A DNA stretch of 64,000 nucleotides from Mixophyes australis (taxonomy: Eukaryota > Chordata > Amphibia > Anura > Limnodynastidae), in the NCBI GenBank assembly GCA_036250195.1, contig JAVHZZ010000012.1, positions 94,068,124 to 94,132,123 of the forward strand. The letters are read 5' to 3'. Position numbers and translations under genes: made by a program. How positions within the stretch are numbered: the first letter of the stretch is position 1; the number at the start of each line of letters is the position of its first letter. Shown one piece after another: positions 33,018-46,900 of the stretch. The notes beneath the pieces are model-generated. The model was not told the DNA's origin. It did no database searches and saw only the letters and a list, made by a program, of their open reading frames with translations.

Positions 33018-33810
33018 TAACTGTTACTCAGGACTGCCGTCCTCTTATCTAAACAGGCAGCGTGGAGCCCCCCACTTGTGCTTCTTTGTATTCAGGAGCC
33101 CACTTGGGGGGGGGGGGGGGGAGAAGTTTACTCGCTTGTCTTTCCTCTTTTAATAACGGATGGAGACTCCCGATTGTTTTACTGTCAGACAATGCTTTTT
33201 ATTGACACGTTTTAAAACTATCACTCCATCATTTTATTCCGTACAGGTCAACAAAAGTGCTTTGCTTGTTTGTATGTTTGTGTATGAGTTGGTTTCTGTG
33301 TTCAGGGCATACATGTGTTGTCGGCCCCCCATGGGAGTACACGCTGATCCCTACTGGGCTGTGTCCTGTATGTAAATTCAGCTACAAGCCTATATACGAG
33401 GTCACCGCTTCTGTAGAACGTCCCGTTCTCCTCTCCGAGTATCGGGACAGGAGGCCCCTACGTCCGACAGGACGGCATCGTTACATATGGTATCAGGACA
33501 AGGTCATAGAGTACATTTGATGCTATGATTACCCCCCTCCCTCATTATCGCTCCACCTGCCCCTGACTCTTGTGCTCCGCTGGGTTTGCATTCTACCTCA
33601 TTCTATAAACCATGCAACCGACAGTGTGCAGCTGCTGGGTGTTGTACATACCTGAGGCCTGTGCGAACCGTTGTCTTTTTCAGTGTAAAGCGTTTGTGAA
33701 ACTGCTTCTGTGATATGAACTGTAACTGGGCGGGTCGTTGCCGACTCGTCACTTTGTATCCTAACGGTGAAACAAGCACTTAATAAACACAGCAGAGGTT
33801 TCCTTGCACA
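33018..33810 (+). other. PYGO2: PYGO2 3' UTR with poly(A) signal
   Basis: Unique sequence after the stop. AATAAA lies at 33782-33787, and cleavage is expected about 15-25 bases later. A run of 16 G lies at 33106-33121. Small open frames here are not gene-like. Confidence 0.8.
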
Positions 33811-34699
33811 CGTGGTGGCGTCATCCCGTTTCATTCCACATTACCTGGGCGTATTGTGCCGGAACATTCACGTTATGTGATAGTGGAGTAACACGTATAG
33901 TACTTGTATGATGCTGACATGACTTGGGGGAGCTCAGGTGTGGTGTTATTACATATAATATAAATGTAGGTGGTGTCTTACTGCAGATTCCCATCCACAC
34001 AGAACATTCCAGGGCTAGAAACCTCCGTGTGCTGCTTCTTCTGCAGTTATACAACGACACACCGTGTAATCCAGGGACCGATCCTAAACATGAGATTAAA
34101 CAGGTTGTACGGGTCTGGGTGCAGGAGGTTTAAAGGCTGCATTGGGGAGGGGAGCAGTGCACCCTACACGATGCTGCTCTCCTGACCCCACTAGAGGGCA
34201 GCATTTAACATAAGGTCATGTAGAAAACCAGTTCACTAGTAATAAGTAGCACTAAGTGTACATGACCTATATAATATATAAGGAACTCGGGGGCGGATCC
34301 GTCTCCATAATGTGCGGAGCTCAGGAGGAATCCGTCTCCATTGTGTACATATATACCCTCCACTTTCTGTTTGTACGGCCTGTTGTATTGTCACAGCTAC
34401 ATCCTGGATACCAGACCAGTTGTATAAGGACAACACTGTACGTCTAACGCTCTGCAGTATTAATAGCCGGATGCCCCCCAGGAATAGTCTGGCAGTCGCA
34501 GCAGTGTAATAATAAGCCTGGCTGTGTTTAGTATTCAGCCGGCAGCTCTCCTGCTGTGTCAGCGCCTCCTATTCATAGAGAGCAGAGTGTGTCCCTGATG
34601 TACTGATGTCTGCTCCTCGCCCGGCCCAGGTCTACGACCCATCATCTCACAACACCTGATTCTATGATGTATTATGTACAGCCTTTATCATGTGACCAC
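33811..34699. other. Unique intergenic sequence after PYGO2
   Basis: No gene recognised. Open frames of up to 79 codons on both strands resemble nothing known. A GGATCCGTCTCCATAATGTG-type word recurs imperfectly about 36 bases later (near 34294 and 34330). Confidence 0.65.
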
Positions 34700-34916
34700 A
34701 TAATGCCACAGACAGAGAGACTAAGGGCAATTTGATAGCAGCCAATTAACCTACTATTATGTTTTTGGATTGTGGAAGGAAACCAGAGCACCCGGAGGAA
34801 ACCCACGCAAACACAGGGAGAACATACAAACTCCTCACAGATAAGGCCATGGTCGGGAAGCAAACTCATGACCCCAGTGCTGTGAGGTAGAAGTGCAATG
34901 TAACATCAGCGCCACC
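34700..34916 (+). mobile_element. Interspersed repeat tail common in frogs and fish
   Basis: Contains, in order, CAGCCAATTAACCTACTATT, GTTTTTGGATTGTGGAAGGA, CACCCGGAGGAAACCCACGC, AAACACAGGGAGAACATACA and GACCCCAGTGCTGTGAGGTA. This is a widespread repeat tail of fish and amphibian genomes, class uncertain. It normally ends in a TAACCACTG-CGCCACCGTG word. Here that end runs into the first unit of the 37-bp minisatellite. Confidence 0.75.
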
Positions 34917-37900
34917 CTGTACAGTTTAACATCAGCCCCCTCCTCTCTGCCCCCTGTACAGTGTAACATCAGCCCCCTCCTCTCTGCCCCCTGTACAGTG
35001 TAACATCAGCCCCCTCTCCTCTCTGCTCCCTGTACAATGTAACATCAGCCCCCTCCTCTCTGCCCCCTGTACAGTGTAACATCAGCCCCCTCTCCTCTGC
35101 CCCCTGTACAGTGTAACATCAGCCCCCTCCTCTCTGCCCCCTGTACAGTGTAACATCAGCCCCCCCTCCTCTGTCCCCTGTACAGTGTAACATCAGCCCC
35201 CTCCTCTCTGCCCCCCTGTACAGTGTAACATCAGCCCCCCCCCCCTCCTCTCTGCCCCCTGTACTGTGTAACATCAGCCCCCTCCTCTCTGCCCCCTGTA
35301 CTGTGTAACATCAGCCCCCTCCTCTCTGCCCCCTGTACAGTGTAACATCAGCCCCCTCCTCTCTGCCACCTGTACAGTGTAACATCATCCCCCTCCTCCT
35401 CTCTGCCCCCTGTACAGTGTAACATCAGCCCCCTCCTCTCTGCCTCCTGTACAGTGTAACATCAGCCCCCTCCTCCTCTCTGCCCCCTGTACAGTGTAAC
35501 ATCAGCCCCCTCCTCCTCTCTGCCCCCTGTACAGTGTAACATCAGCCCCCTCCTCCTCTCTGCCCCCTGTACAGTGTAACATCAGCCCCCCCTCCTCTCT
35601 ACCCCCTGTACAGTGTAACATCAGCCCCCTCCTCTCTGCCCCCTATACAGTGTAACATCAGCCCCCCTCCTCTCTGCCCCCTGTACAGTGTAACATCAGC
35701 CCCCCCTCCTCTCTGCCCCCTGTACAGTGTAACATCAGCCCCCTCTCCTCTCTGCCCCCTGTACAGTGTAACATCAGCCCCCCCTCCTCCCTGCCCCATG
35801 TACAGTGTAACATCAGCCCCCTCCTCTCTGCCCCCTGTACAGTGTAACATCAGCCCCCCCTCCTCTCTGCCCCCTGTACAGTGTAACATCAGCCCCCCCT
35901 CCTCTCTGCCCCCTGTACAGTGTAACATCAGCCCCCTCCTCCTCTCTGCCCCTGTACAGTGTAACATCAGCCCCCTCCTCTCTGCCCCCCTGTACAGTAT
36001 AACATCAGCCCCCCTCCTCTCTGCCCCCCTGTACAGTGTAACATCAGCCCCCCCTCCTCTCTGCCCCCTGTACAGTGTAACATCAGCCCCCTCCTCCCTG
36101 CCCCCTGTACAGTGTAACATCAGCCCCCTCCTCCTCTCTGCCCCCTGTGCAGTGTAACATCAGCCCCCTCCTCTGTCCCCTGTACAGTGTAACATCAGCC
36201 CCCCCATCTCTCTGCCCCCTGTACAGTGTAACCAGCCCCCCTCCCCTCCTCTCTGCCCCCTGTACAGTGTAACATCAGCCCCCTCCTCTCTGCCCCCTGT
36301 ACAGTGTAACATCAGCCCCCTCCTCCTCTCTGCCCCCTGTACAGTGTAACATCAGCCCCCTCCTCCTCTCTGCCCCCTGTACAGTGTAACATCAGCCCCC
36401 CCTCCTCTCTGCCCCCTGTACTGTGTAACATCAGCCCCCTCCTCTCTGCCTCCTGTACAGTGTAACATCAGCCCCCCCTCCTCTCTGCCCCCTGTACAGT
36501 GTAACATCAGCCCCCTCCTCTCTGCCCCCTGTACAGTGTAACATCAGCCCCCCCTCTCTGCCCCTGTACAGTGTAACATCAGCCCCCTCCTCCTCTCTGC
36601 CCCCTGTACAGTGTAACATCAGCCCCCTACTCTCTGCCCCCTGTACAGTGTAACATCAGCCCCCCTCCTCTCTGCCCCCTGTACAGTGTAACATCAGCCC
36701 CCCTCCTCTCTGCCCCCTGTACAGTGTAACATCAGCCCCCTCCTCTCTGCCCCCTGTACAGTGTAACATCAGCCCCCTCCTCTCTGCCCCCTGTACAGTG
36801 TAACATCAGCCCCCTCCTCTCTGCCCCCTGTACAGTGTAACATCAGCCCCCTCCTCCTCTCTGCCCCCTGTACAGTGTAACATCAGCCCCCTCCTCTCTG
36901 CCCCCTGTACAGTGTAACATCAGCCCCCTCCTCTCTGCCCCCTGTACAGTGTAACATCAGCCCCCTCCTCCTCTCTGCCCCCTGTACAGTGTAACATCAG
37001 CCCCCCCTCCTCTCTGCTTCCTGTACAGTGTAACATCAGCCCCCCCTCCTCTCTGCCCCCTGTACAGTGTAACATCAGCCCCCTCCTCTCTGCTCCCTGT
37101 ACTGTGTAACATCAGCCCCCTCCTCTCTGCCCCCTGTACTGTGTAACATCAGCCCCCTCCTCTCTGCCCCCTGTACAGTGTAACATCAGCCCCCTCCTCC
37201 TCTCTGCCCCCTGTACAGTGTAACATCAGCCCCCCTCCTCCTCTCTGCCCCCTGTACAGTGTAACATCAGCCCCCTCCTCTCTGCCCCCTGTACAGTGTA
37301 ACATCAGCCCCCTCCTCTCTGCCCCCTGTACAGTGTAACATCAGCCCCCCCCCTCCTCTCTGCCCCCTGTACTGTGTAACATCAGCCCCCTCCTCTCTGC
37401 CCCCTGTACAGTGTAACATCAGCCCCCTCCTCTCTGCCCCCTGTACAGTGTAACATCAGCCCCCCCCCTCCTCTCTGCCCCCTGTACTGTGTAACATCAG
37501 CCCCCTCCTCTCTGCCCCCTGTACAGTGTAACATCAGCCCCCTCCTCCTCTCTGCCCCCTGTACAGTGTAACATCAGCCTCCCCTCCTCTCTGCCCCCTG
37601 TACAGTGTAACATCAGCCCCCTCCTCTCTGCCCCCTGTACTGTGTAACATCAGCCCCCTCCTCTCTGCCCCCTGTACAGTGTAACATCAGCCCCCTCCTC
37701 TCTGCCTCCTGTACAGTGTAACATCAGCCCCCTCCTCTCTGCCCCCAGTACAGTGTAACATCAGCCCCCTCCTCTCTGCCCCCTGTACAGTGTAACATCA
37801 GCCCCCCCCCTCCTCTCTGCCCCCTGTACAGTGTAACATCAGCCCCCTCCTCTCTGCCCCCTGTACAGTGTAACATCAGCCCCCCCTCCTCTCTGCTCCC

Positions 37901-40900
37901 TGTACAGTGTAACATCAGCCCCCCTCCTCTCTGCCCCCTGTACAGTGTAACATCAGCCCCCTCCTCTCTGCCCCCCTGTACAGTGTAACATCAGCCCCCT
38001 CCTCTCTGCCCCCTGTACAGTGTAACATCAGCCCCCCCCTCCTCTCTGCTCCCTGTACATTGTAACATCAGCCCCCTCCTCTCTGCCTCCTGTACAGTGT
38101 AACATCAGCCCCCTCCTCTCTGCCCCCTGTACAGTGTAACATCAGCCCCCTCCTCTCTGCCCCCCTGTACAGTGTAACATCAGCCCCCTCCTCCTCTCTG
38201 CCCCCTGTGCAGTGTAACATCAGCCCCCTCCTCTGTCCCCTGTACAGTGTAACATCAGCCCCCCCTCCTCTCTGCCCCCTGTACAGTGTAACCAGCCCCC
38301 CTCCCCTCCTCTCTGCCCCCTGTACAGTGTAACATCAGCCCCCTCCTCTCTGCCCCCTGTACAGTGTAACATCAGCCCCCTCCTCCTCTCTGCCCCCTGT
38401 ACAGTGTAACATCAGCCCCCTCCTCCTCTCTGCCCCCTGTACAGTGTAACATCAGCCCCCCCTCCTCTCTGCCCCCTGTACTGTGTAACATCAGCCCCCT
38501 CCTCTCTGCCTCCTGTACAGTGTAACATCAGCCCCCCCTCCTCTCTGCCCCCTGTACAGTGTAACATCAGCCCCCTCCTCTCTGCCCCCTGTACAGTGTA
38601 ACATCAGCCCCCCCTCTCTGCCCCTGTACAGTGTAACATCAGCCCCCTCCTCCTCTCTGCCCCCCTGTGCAGTGTAACATCAGCCCCCTCCTCTGTCCCC
38701 TGTACAGTGTAACATCAGCCCCCTCCTCCTCTCTGCCCCCTGTACAGTGTAACATCAGCCCCCTCCTCCTCTCTGCCCCCTGTACAGTGTAACATCAGCC
38801 CCCCCTCCTCTCTGCCCCCTGTACTGTGTAACATCAGCCCCCTCCTCTCTGCCTCCTGTACAGTGTAACATCAGCCCCTCCTCCTCTCTGCCCCCTGTAC
38901 AGTGTAACATCAGCCCCCTCCTCTCTGCCCCCTGTACAGTGTAACATCAGCCCCCCCTCTCTGCCCCTGTACAGTGTAACATCAGCCCCCTCCTCCTCTC
39001 TGCCCCCTGTACAGTGTAACATCAGCCCCCTACTCTCTGCCCCCTGTACAGTGTAACATCAGCCCCCCTCCTCTCTGCCCCCTGTACAGTGTAACATCAG
39101 CCCCCTCCTCTCTGCCCCCTGTACAGTGTAACATCAGCCCCCTCCTCTCTGCCCCCTGTACAGTGTAACATCAGCCCCCTCCTCTCTGCCCCCTGTACAG
39201 TGTAACATCAGCCCCCTCCTCCTCTCTGCCCCCTGTACAGTGTAACATCAGCCCCCTCCTCCTCTCTGCCCCCTGTACAGTGTAACATCAGCCCCCTCCT
39301 CTCTGCCCCCTGTACAGTGTAACATCAGCCCCCTCCTCTCTGCCCCCTGTACTGTGTAACATCAGCCCCCTCCTCCTCTCTGCCCCCTGTACAGTGTAAC
39401 ATCAGCCCCCCCCTCCTCTCTGCTTCCTGTACAGTGTAACATCAGCCCCCCCTCCTCTCTGCTCCCTGTACAGTGTAACATCAGCCCCCTCCTCTCTGCC
39501 CCCTGTACAGTGTAACATCAGCCCCCCCTCCTCTCTGCTCCCTGAACAGTGTAACATCAGCCCCCTCCTCTCTGCTCCCTGTACAGTGTAACATCAGCCC
39601 CCTCCTCTCTGCCCCCTGTACAGTGTAACATCAGCCCCCTCCTCTCTGCCCCCTGTACAGTGTAACATCAGCCCCCCCTCCTCTCTGCCCCCTGTACAGT
39701 GTAACATCAGCCCCCTCCTCTCTGCTCCCTGTACAGTGTAACATCAGCCCCCTCCTCTCTGCTCCCTGTACAGTGTAACATCAGCCCCCTCCTCTCTGCC
39801 CCCTGTACTGTGTAACATCAGCCCCCTCCTCTCTGCCCCCTGTACAGTGTAACATCAGCCCCCTCCTCCTCTCTGCCCCCTGTACAGTGTAACATCAGCC
39901 CCCCTCCTCCTCTCTGCCCCCTGTACAGTGTAACATCAGCCCCCTCCTCTCTGCCCCCTGTACAGTGTAACATCAGCCCCCTCCTCTCTGCCCCCTGTAC
40001 AGTGTAACATCAGCCCCCCCCCTCCTCTCTGCCCCCTGTACTGTGTAACATCAGCCCCCTCCTCTCTGCCCCCTGTACAGTGTAACATCAGCCCCCTCCT
40101 CTCTGCCCCCTGTACAGTGTAACATCAGCCCCCCCCTCCTCTCTGCCCCCTGTACTGTGTAACATCAGCCCCCTCCTCTCTGCCCCCTGTACAGTGTAAC
40201 ATCAGCCCCCTCCTCCTCTCTGCCCCCTGTACAGTGTAACATCAGCCTCCCCTCCTCTCTGCCCCCTGTACAGTGTAACATCAGCCCCCTCCTCTCTGCC
40301 CCCTGTACTGTGTAACATCAGCCCCCTCCTCTCTGCCCCCTGTACAGTGTAACATCAGCCCCCTCCTCTCTGCCTCCTGTACAGTGTAACATCAGCCCCC
40401 TCCTCTCTGCCCCCTGTACAGTGTAACATCAGCCCCCTCCTCTCTGCCCCCTGTACAGTGTAACATCAGCCCCCCCCCTCCTCTCTGCCCCCTGTACAGT
40501 GTAACATCAGCCCCCTCCTCTCTACCCCCTGTACAGTGTAACATCAGCCCCCCCTCCTCTCTGCTCCCTGTACAGTGTAACATCAGCCCCCCTCCTCTCT
40601 GCCCCCCTGTACAGTGTAACATCAGCCCCCTCCTCTCTGCCCCCTGTACAGTGTAACATCAGCCCCCCCCCCTCCTCTCTGCTCCCTGTACATTGTAACA
40701 TCAGCCCCCTCCTCTCTGCCTCCTGTACAGTGTAACATTAGCCCCCTCCTCTCTGCCCCCTGTACAGTGTAACATCAGCCCCCTCCTCTCTGCCCCCCTG
40801 TACAGTGTAACATCAGCCCCCTTCTCTCTGCCCCCTGTACAGTGTAACATCAGCCCCCTCCTCTCTGCCCCCTGTACAGTGTAACATCAGCCCCCTCCTC

Positions 40901-43900
40901 TCTGCCCCCTGTACAGTGTAACATCAGCCCCCTCCTCTCTGCCCCCTGTACTGTGTAACATCAGCCCCCTCCTCTCTGCCCCCTGTACAATGTAACATCA
41001 GCCCCCTCCTCCTCTCTGCCCCCTGTACAGTGTAACATCAGCCCCCCCTCCTCTCTGCTCCCTGTACAGTGTAACATCAGCCCCCTCCTCTCTGCCTCCT
41101 GTACAGTGTAACATCAGCCCCCTCCTCTCTGCCCCAATGTACAGTGTAACATCAGCCCCCTCCTCTCTGCCCCCTGTACAGTGTAACATCAGCCCCCTCC
41201 TCCTCTCTGCCCCCTGTACAGTGTAACATCAGCCCCCCCTCCTCTCTGCTCCCTGTACAGTGTAACATCAGCCCCCTCCTCTCTGCCCCCTGTACAGTGT
41301 AACATCAGCCCCCTCCTCTCTGCCACCCTGTACAGTGTAACATCAGCCCCCTCCTCTCTGCCCCCTGTACAGTGTAACATCAGCCCCCTCCTCTCTGCCC
41401 CCTGTACAGTGTAACATCAGCCCCCCCCTCTCTGCCCCCTGTACAGTGTAACATCAGCCCCTCCTCCTCTCTGCCCCATGTACAGTGTAACATCAGCCCC
41501 CCCCTCTCTGCTCCCTGTACAGTGTAACATCAGCCCCTCCTCCTCTCTGCCCCCTGTACAGTGTAACATCAGCCCCCTCCTCTCTGCCCCCTGTACTGTG
41601 TAACATCAGCCCCCTCCTCTCTGCCCCCTGTACAGTGTAACATCAGCCCCCTCCTCCTCTCTGCCCCCTGTACAGTGTAACATCAGCCCCCCTCCTCCTC
41701 TCTGCCCCCTGTACAGTGTAACATCAGCCCCCTCCTCTCTGCCCCCTGTACAGTGTAACATCAGCCCCCTCCTCTCTGCCCCCTGTACAGTGTAACATCA
41801 GCCCCCCCCCTCCTCTCTGCCCCCTGTACTGTGTAACATCAGCCCCCTCCTCTCTGCCCCCTGTACAGTGTAACATCAGCCCCCTCCTCTCTGCCCCCTG
41901 TACAGTGTAACATCAGCCCCCCCCCTCCTCTCTGCCCCCTGTACTGTGTAACATCAGCCCCCTCCTCTCTGCCCCCTGTACAGTGTAACATCAGCCCCCT
42001 CCTCCTCTCTGCCCCCTGTACAGTGTAACATCAGCCTCCCCTCCTCTCTGCCCCCTGTACAGTGTAACATCAGCCCCCTCCTCTCTGCCCCCTGTACTGT
42101 GTAACATCAGCCCCCTCCTCTCTGCCCCCTGTACAGTGTAACATCAGCCCCCTCCTCTCTGCCTCCTGTACAGTGTAACATCAGCCCCCTCCTCTCTGCC
42201 CCCTGTACAGTGTAACATCAGCCCCCTCCTCTCTGCCCCCTGTACAGTGTAACATCAGCCCCCCCCCTCCTCTCTGCCCCCTGTACAGTGTAACATCAGC
42301 CCCCTCCTCTCTACCCCCTGTACAGTGTAACATCAGCCCCCCCTCCTCTCTGCTCCCTGTACAGTGTAACATCAGCCCCCCTCCTCTCTGCCCCCCTGTA
42401 CAGTGTAACATCAGCCCCCTCCTCTCTGCCCCCTGTACAGTGTAACATCAGCCCCCCCCCCCTCCTCTCTGCGCCCTGTACATTGTAACATCAGCCCCCT
42501 CCTCTCTGCCTCCTGTACAGTGTAACATTAGCCCCCTCCTCTCTGCCCCCTGTACAGTGTAACATCAGCCCCCTCCTCTCTGCCCCCCTGTACAGTGTAA
42601 CATCAGCCCCCTTCTCTCTGCCCCCTGTACAGTGTAACATCAGCCCCCTCCTCTCTGCCCCCTGTACAGTGTAACATCAGCCCCCTCCTCTCTGCCCCCT
42701 GTACAGTGTAACATCAGCCCCCTCCTCTCTGCCCCCTGTACTGTGTAACATCAGCCCCCTCCTCTCTGCCCCCTGTACAGTGTAACATCAGCCCCCTCCT
42801 CCTCTCTGCCCCCTGTACAGTGTAACATCAGCCCCCCCTCCTCTCTGCTCCCTGTACAGTGTAACATCAGCCCCCTCCTCTCTGCCTCCTGTACAGTGTA
42901 ACATCAGCCCCCTCCTCTCTGCCCCCCTGTACAGTGTAACATCAGCCCCCTCCTCTCTGCCCCCTGTACAGTGTAACATCAGCCCCCTCCTCCTCTCTGC
43001 CCCCTGTACAGTGTAACATCAGCCCCCCCTCCTCTCTGCTCCCTGTACAGTGTAACATCAGCCCCCTCCTCTCTGCCCCCTGTACAGTGTAACATCAGCC
43101 CCCTCCTCTCTGCCACCCTGTACAGTGTAACATCAGCCCCCTCCTCTCTGCCCCCTGTACAGTGTAACATCAGCCCCCTCCTCTCTGCCCCCTGTACAGT
43201 GTAACATCAGCCCCCCCCTCTCTGCCCCCTGTACAGTGTAACATCAGCCCCTCCTCCTCTCTGCCCCATGTACAGTGTAACATCAGCCCCCCCCCTCTCT
43301 GCTCCCTGTACAGTGTAACATCAGCCCCTCCTCCTCTCTGCCCCCTGTACAGTGTAACATCAGCCCCCCCCTCTCTGCTCCCTGTACAGTGTAACATCAG
43401 CCCCCCCTCCTCTCTGCCCCCTGTACAGTGTAACATCAGCCCCCCCCTCCTCTCTGCCCCCTGTATAGTGTAACATCAGCCCCCTCCTCTCTGCCCCCTG
43501 TACAGTGTAACATCAGCCCCCCCTCCTCTCTGCCCCCTGTACAGTGTAACATCAGCCCCCCCTCCTCTCTGCCCCCTGTACAGTGTAACATCAGCCCCCC
43601 CCTCCTCTCTGCCCCCTGTACTGTGTAACATCAGCCCCCCCTCCTCTCTGCTCCCTGTACAGTGTAACATCAGCCCCCCCTCCTCTCTGCCCCCTGTACA
43701 GTGTAACATCAGCCCCCCCTCCTCTCTGCCCCCTGTACAGTGTAACATCAGCCCCCCCTCCTCTCTGCCCCCTGTACTGTGTAACATCAGCCCCCTACTC
43801 TCTGCCCCCTGTACAGTGTAACATCAGCCCCCTCCTCCTCTCTGCCCCCTGTACAGTGTAACATCAGCCCCCTCCTCTCTGCTCCCTGTACAGTGTAACA

Positions 43901-46900
43901 TCAGCCCCCCCCTCTCTGCTCCCTGTACAGTGTAACATCAGCCCCCCCTCCTCTCTGCCCCCTGTACAGTGTAACATCAGCCCCCTCCTCTCTGCCCCCT
44001 GTACTGTGTAACATCAGCCCCCTACTCTCTGCCCCCTGTACAGTGTAACATCAGCCCCCCCCTCCTCTCTGCCCCCTGTACAGTGTAACATCAGCCCCCT
44101 CCTCTCTGCCCCCTGTACAGTGTAACATCAGCCCCCCCCTCTCTGCCCCCTGTACAGTGTAACATCAGCCCCTCCTCCTCTCTGCCCCCTGTACAGTGTA
44201 ACATCAGCCCCCCCTCCTCTCTGCCCCCTGTACTGTGTAACATCAGCCCCCTACTCTCTGCCCCCTGTACAGTGTAACATCAGCCCCCTCCTCCTCTCTG
44301 CCCCCTGTACAGTGTAACATCAGCCCCCTCCTCCTCTCTGCCCCCTGTACAGTGTAACATCAGCCCCCCCTCCTCTCTGCCCCCTGTATAGTGTAACATC
44401 AGCCCCCTCCTCTCTGCCCCCTGTACAGTGTAACATCAGCCCCCCCTCCTCTCTGCCCCCTGTACAGTGTAACATCAGCCCCCCCTCCTCTCTGCCCCCT
44501 GTACAGTGTAACATCAGCCCCCCCCTCCTCTCTGCCCCCTGTACTGTGTAACATCAGCCCCCCCTCCTCTCTGCTCCCTGTACAGTGTAACATCAGCCCC
44601 CCCTCCTCTCTGCCCCCTGTACAGTGTAACATCAGCCCCCCCTCCTCTCTGCCCCCTGTACAGTGTAACATCAGCCCCCCCTCCTCTCTGCCCCCTGTAC
44701 TGTGTAACATCAGCCCCCTACTCTCTGCCCCCTGTACAGTGTAACATCAGCCCCCTCCTCCTCTCTGCCCCCTGTACAGTGTAACATCAGCCCCCTCCTC
44801 TCTGCTCCCTGTACAGTGTAACATCAGCCCCCCCTCCTCTCTGCCCCCTGTACAGTGTAATATCAGCCCCCCCTCCTCTCTGCCCCCTGTACAGTGTAAC
44901 ATCAGCCCCCTCCTCTCTGCCCCCTGTACAGTGTAACATCAGCCCCCTCCTCTCTGCCCCCTGTACAGTGTAACATCAGCACCCCCTCCTCTCTGCCCCC
45001 TGTACAGTGTAACATCAGCCCCTCCTCCTCTCTGCCCCCTGTACAGTGTAACATCAGCCCCCCCCCCTCTCTGCCCCCTGTACAGTGTAACATCAGCCCC
45101 CTCCTCTCTGCCCCCTGTACAGTGTAACATCAGCCCCTCCTCCTCTCTGTCCCCTGTACAGTGTAACATCAGCCCCCTCCTCCTCTCTGCCCCCTGTACA
45201 GTGTAACATCAGCCCCCCCCCTCTCTGCCCCCTGTACAGTGTAACATCAGCCCCCTCCTCTCTGCCCCCTGTACAGTGTAACATCAGCCCCCCCTCCTCT
45301 CTGCTCCCTGTACTGTGTAACATCAGCCCCCTCCTCCTCTCTGCCCCCTGTACAGTGTAACATCAGCCCTCCTCCCTCCTCTCTGCCCCCTGTACAGTGT
45401 AACATCAGCCCCCCCTCTCTGCCCCTGTACAGTGTAACATCAGCCCCCCCTCCTCTCTGCTCCCTGTACAGTGTAACATCAGCCCCCTCCTCTCTGCCCC
45501 CTGTACAGTGTAACATCAGCCCCCTCCCTCCTCTCTGCCCCCTGTACAGTGTAACATCAGCCCCCCCCCCTCCTCTCTGCCCCCTGTACAGTGTAACATC
45601 AGCCCCCTCCTCCTCTCTGCCCCCTGTACAGTGTAACATCAGCCCTCCTCCCTCCTCTCTGCCCCCTGTACAGTGTAACATCAGCCCCCTCCTCTCTGCC
45701 TCCTGTACAGTGTAACATCAGCCCGCTCCTCCTCTCTGCCTCCTGTACAGTGTAACATCAGCCCCCCCTCTCTGCCCCTGTACAGTGTAACATCAGCCCC
45801 CCCTCCTCTCTGCTCCCTGTACAGTGTAACATCAGCCCCCTCCTCTCTGCCTCCTGTACAGTGTAACATCAGCCCCCCTCCTCTCTGCCTCCTGTACAGT
45901 GTAACATCAGCCCCCCCTCTCTGCCCCTGTACAGTGTAACATCAGCCCCCCCTCCTCTCTGCTCCCTGTACTGTGTAACATCAGCCCCCTCCTCTCTGCC
46001 CCCTGTACAGTGTAACATCAGCCCCCTCCTCTCTGCCTCCTGTACAGTGTAACATCAGCCCCCTCCTCTCTGCTCCCTGTACAGTGTAACATCAGCCCCC
46101 TCCTCTCTGCCCCCTGTACAGTGTAACATCAGCCCCCTACTCTCTGCCCCCTGTGCAGTGTAACATCAGCACCCTCCTCTCTGCCCCCTGTACAGTGTAA
46201 CATCAGCCCCCTCCTCTCTGTCCCCTGTACAGTGTAACATCAGCCCCCTCCTCTCTGCTCCCTGTACAGTGTAACATCAGCCCCCCCCTCTCTGCTCCCT
46301 GTACAGTGTAACATCAGCCCCCCCTCCTCTCTGCCCCCTGTACAGTGTAACATCAGCCCCCTCCTCTCTGCCCCCTGTACTGTGTAACATCAGCCCCCTA
46401 CTCTCTGCCCCCTGTACAGTGTAACATCAGCCCCCCCCTCCTCTCTGCCCCCTGTACAGTGTAACATCAGCCCCCTCCTCTCTGCCCCCTGTACAGTGTA
46501 ACATCAGCCCCCCCCTCTCTGCCCCCTGTACAGTGTAACATCAGCCCCTCCTCCTCTCTGCCCCCTGTACAGTGTAACATCAGCCCCCCCTCCTCTCTGC
46601 CCCCTGTACTGTGTAACATCAGCCCCCTACTCTCTGCCCCCTGTACAGTGTAACATCAGCCCCCTCCTCCTCTCTGCCCCCTGTACAGTGTAACATCAGC
46701 CCCCTCCTCTCTGCTCCCTGTACAGTGTAACATCAGCCCCCCCTCCTCTCTGCCCCCTGTACAGTGTAATATCAGCCCCCCCCCTCCTCTCTGCCCCCTG
46801 TACAGTGTAACATCAGCCCCCTCCTCTCTGCCCCCTGTACAGTGTAACATCAGCCCCCTCCTCTCTGCCCCCTGTACAGTGTAACATCAGCACCCTCCTC

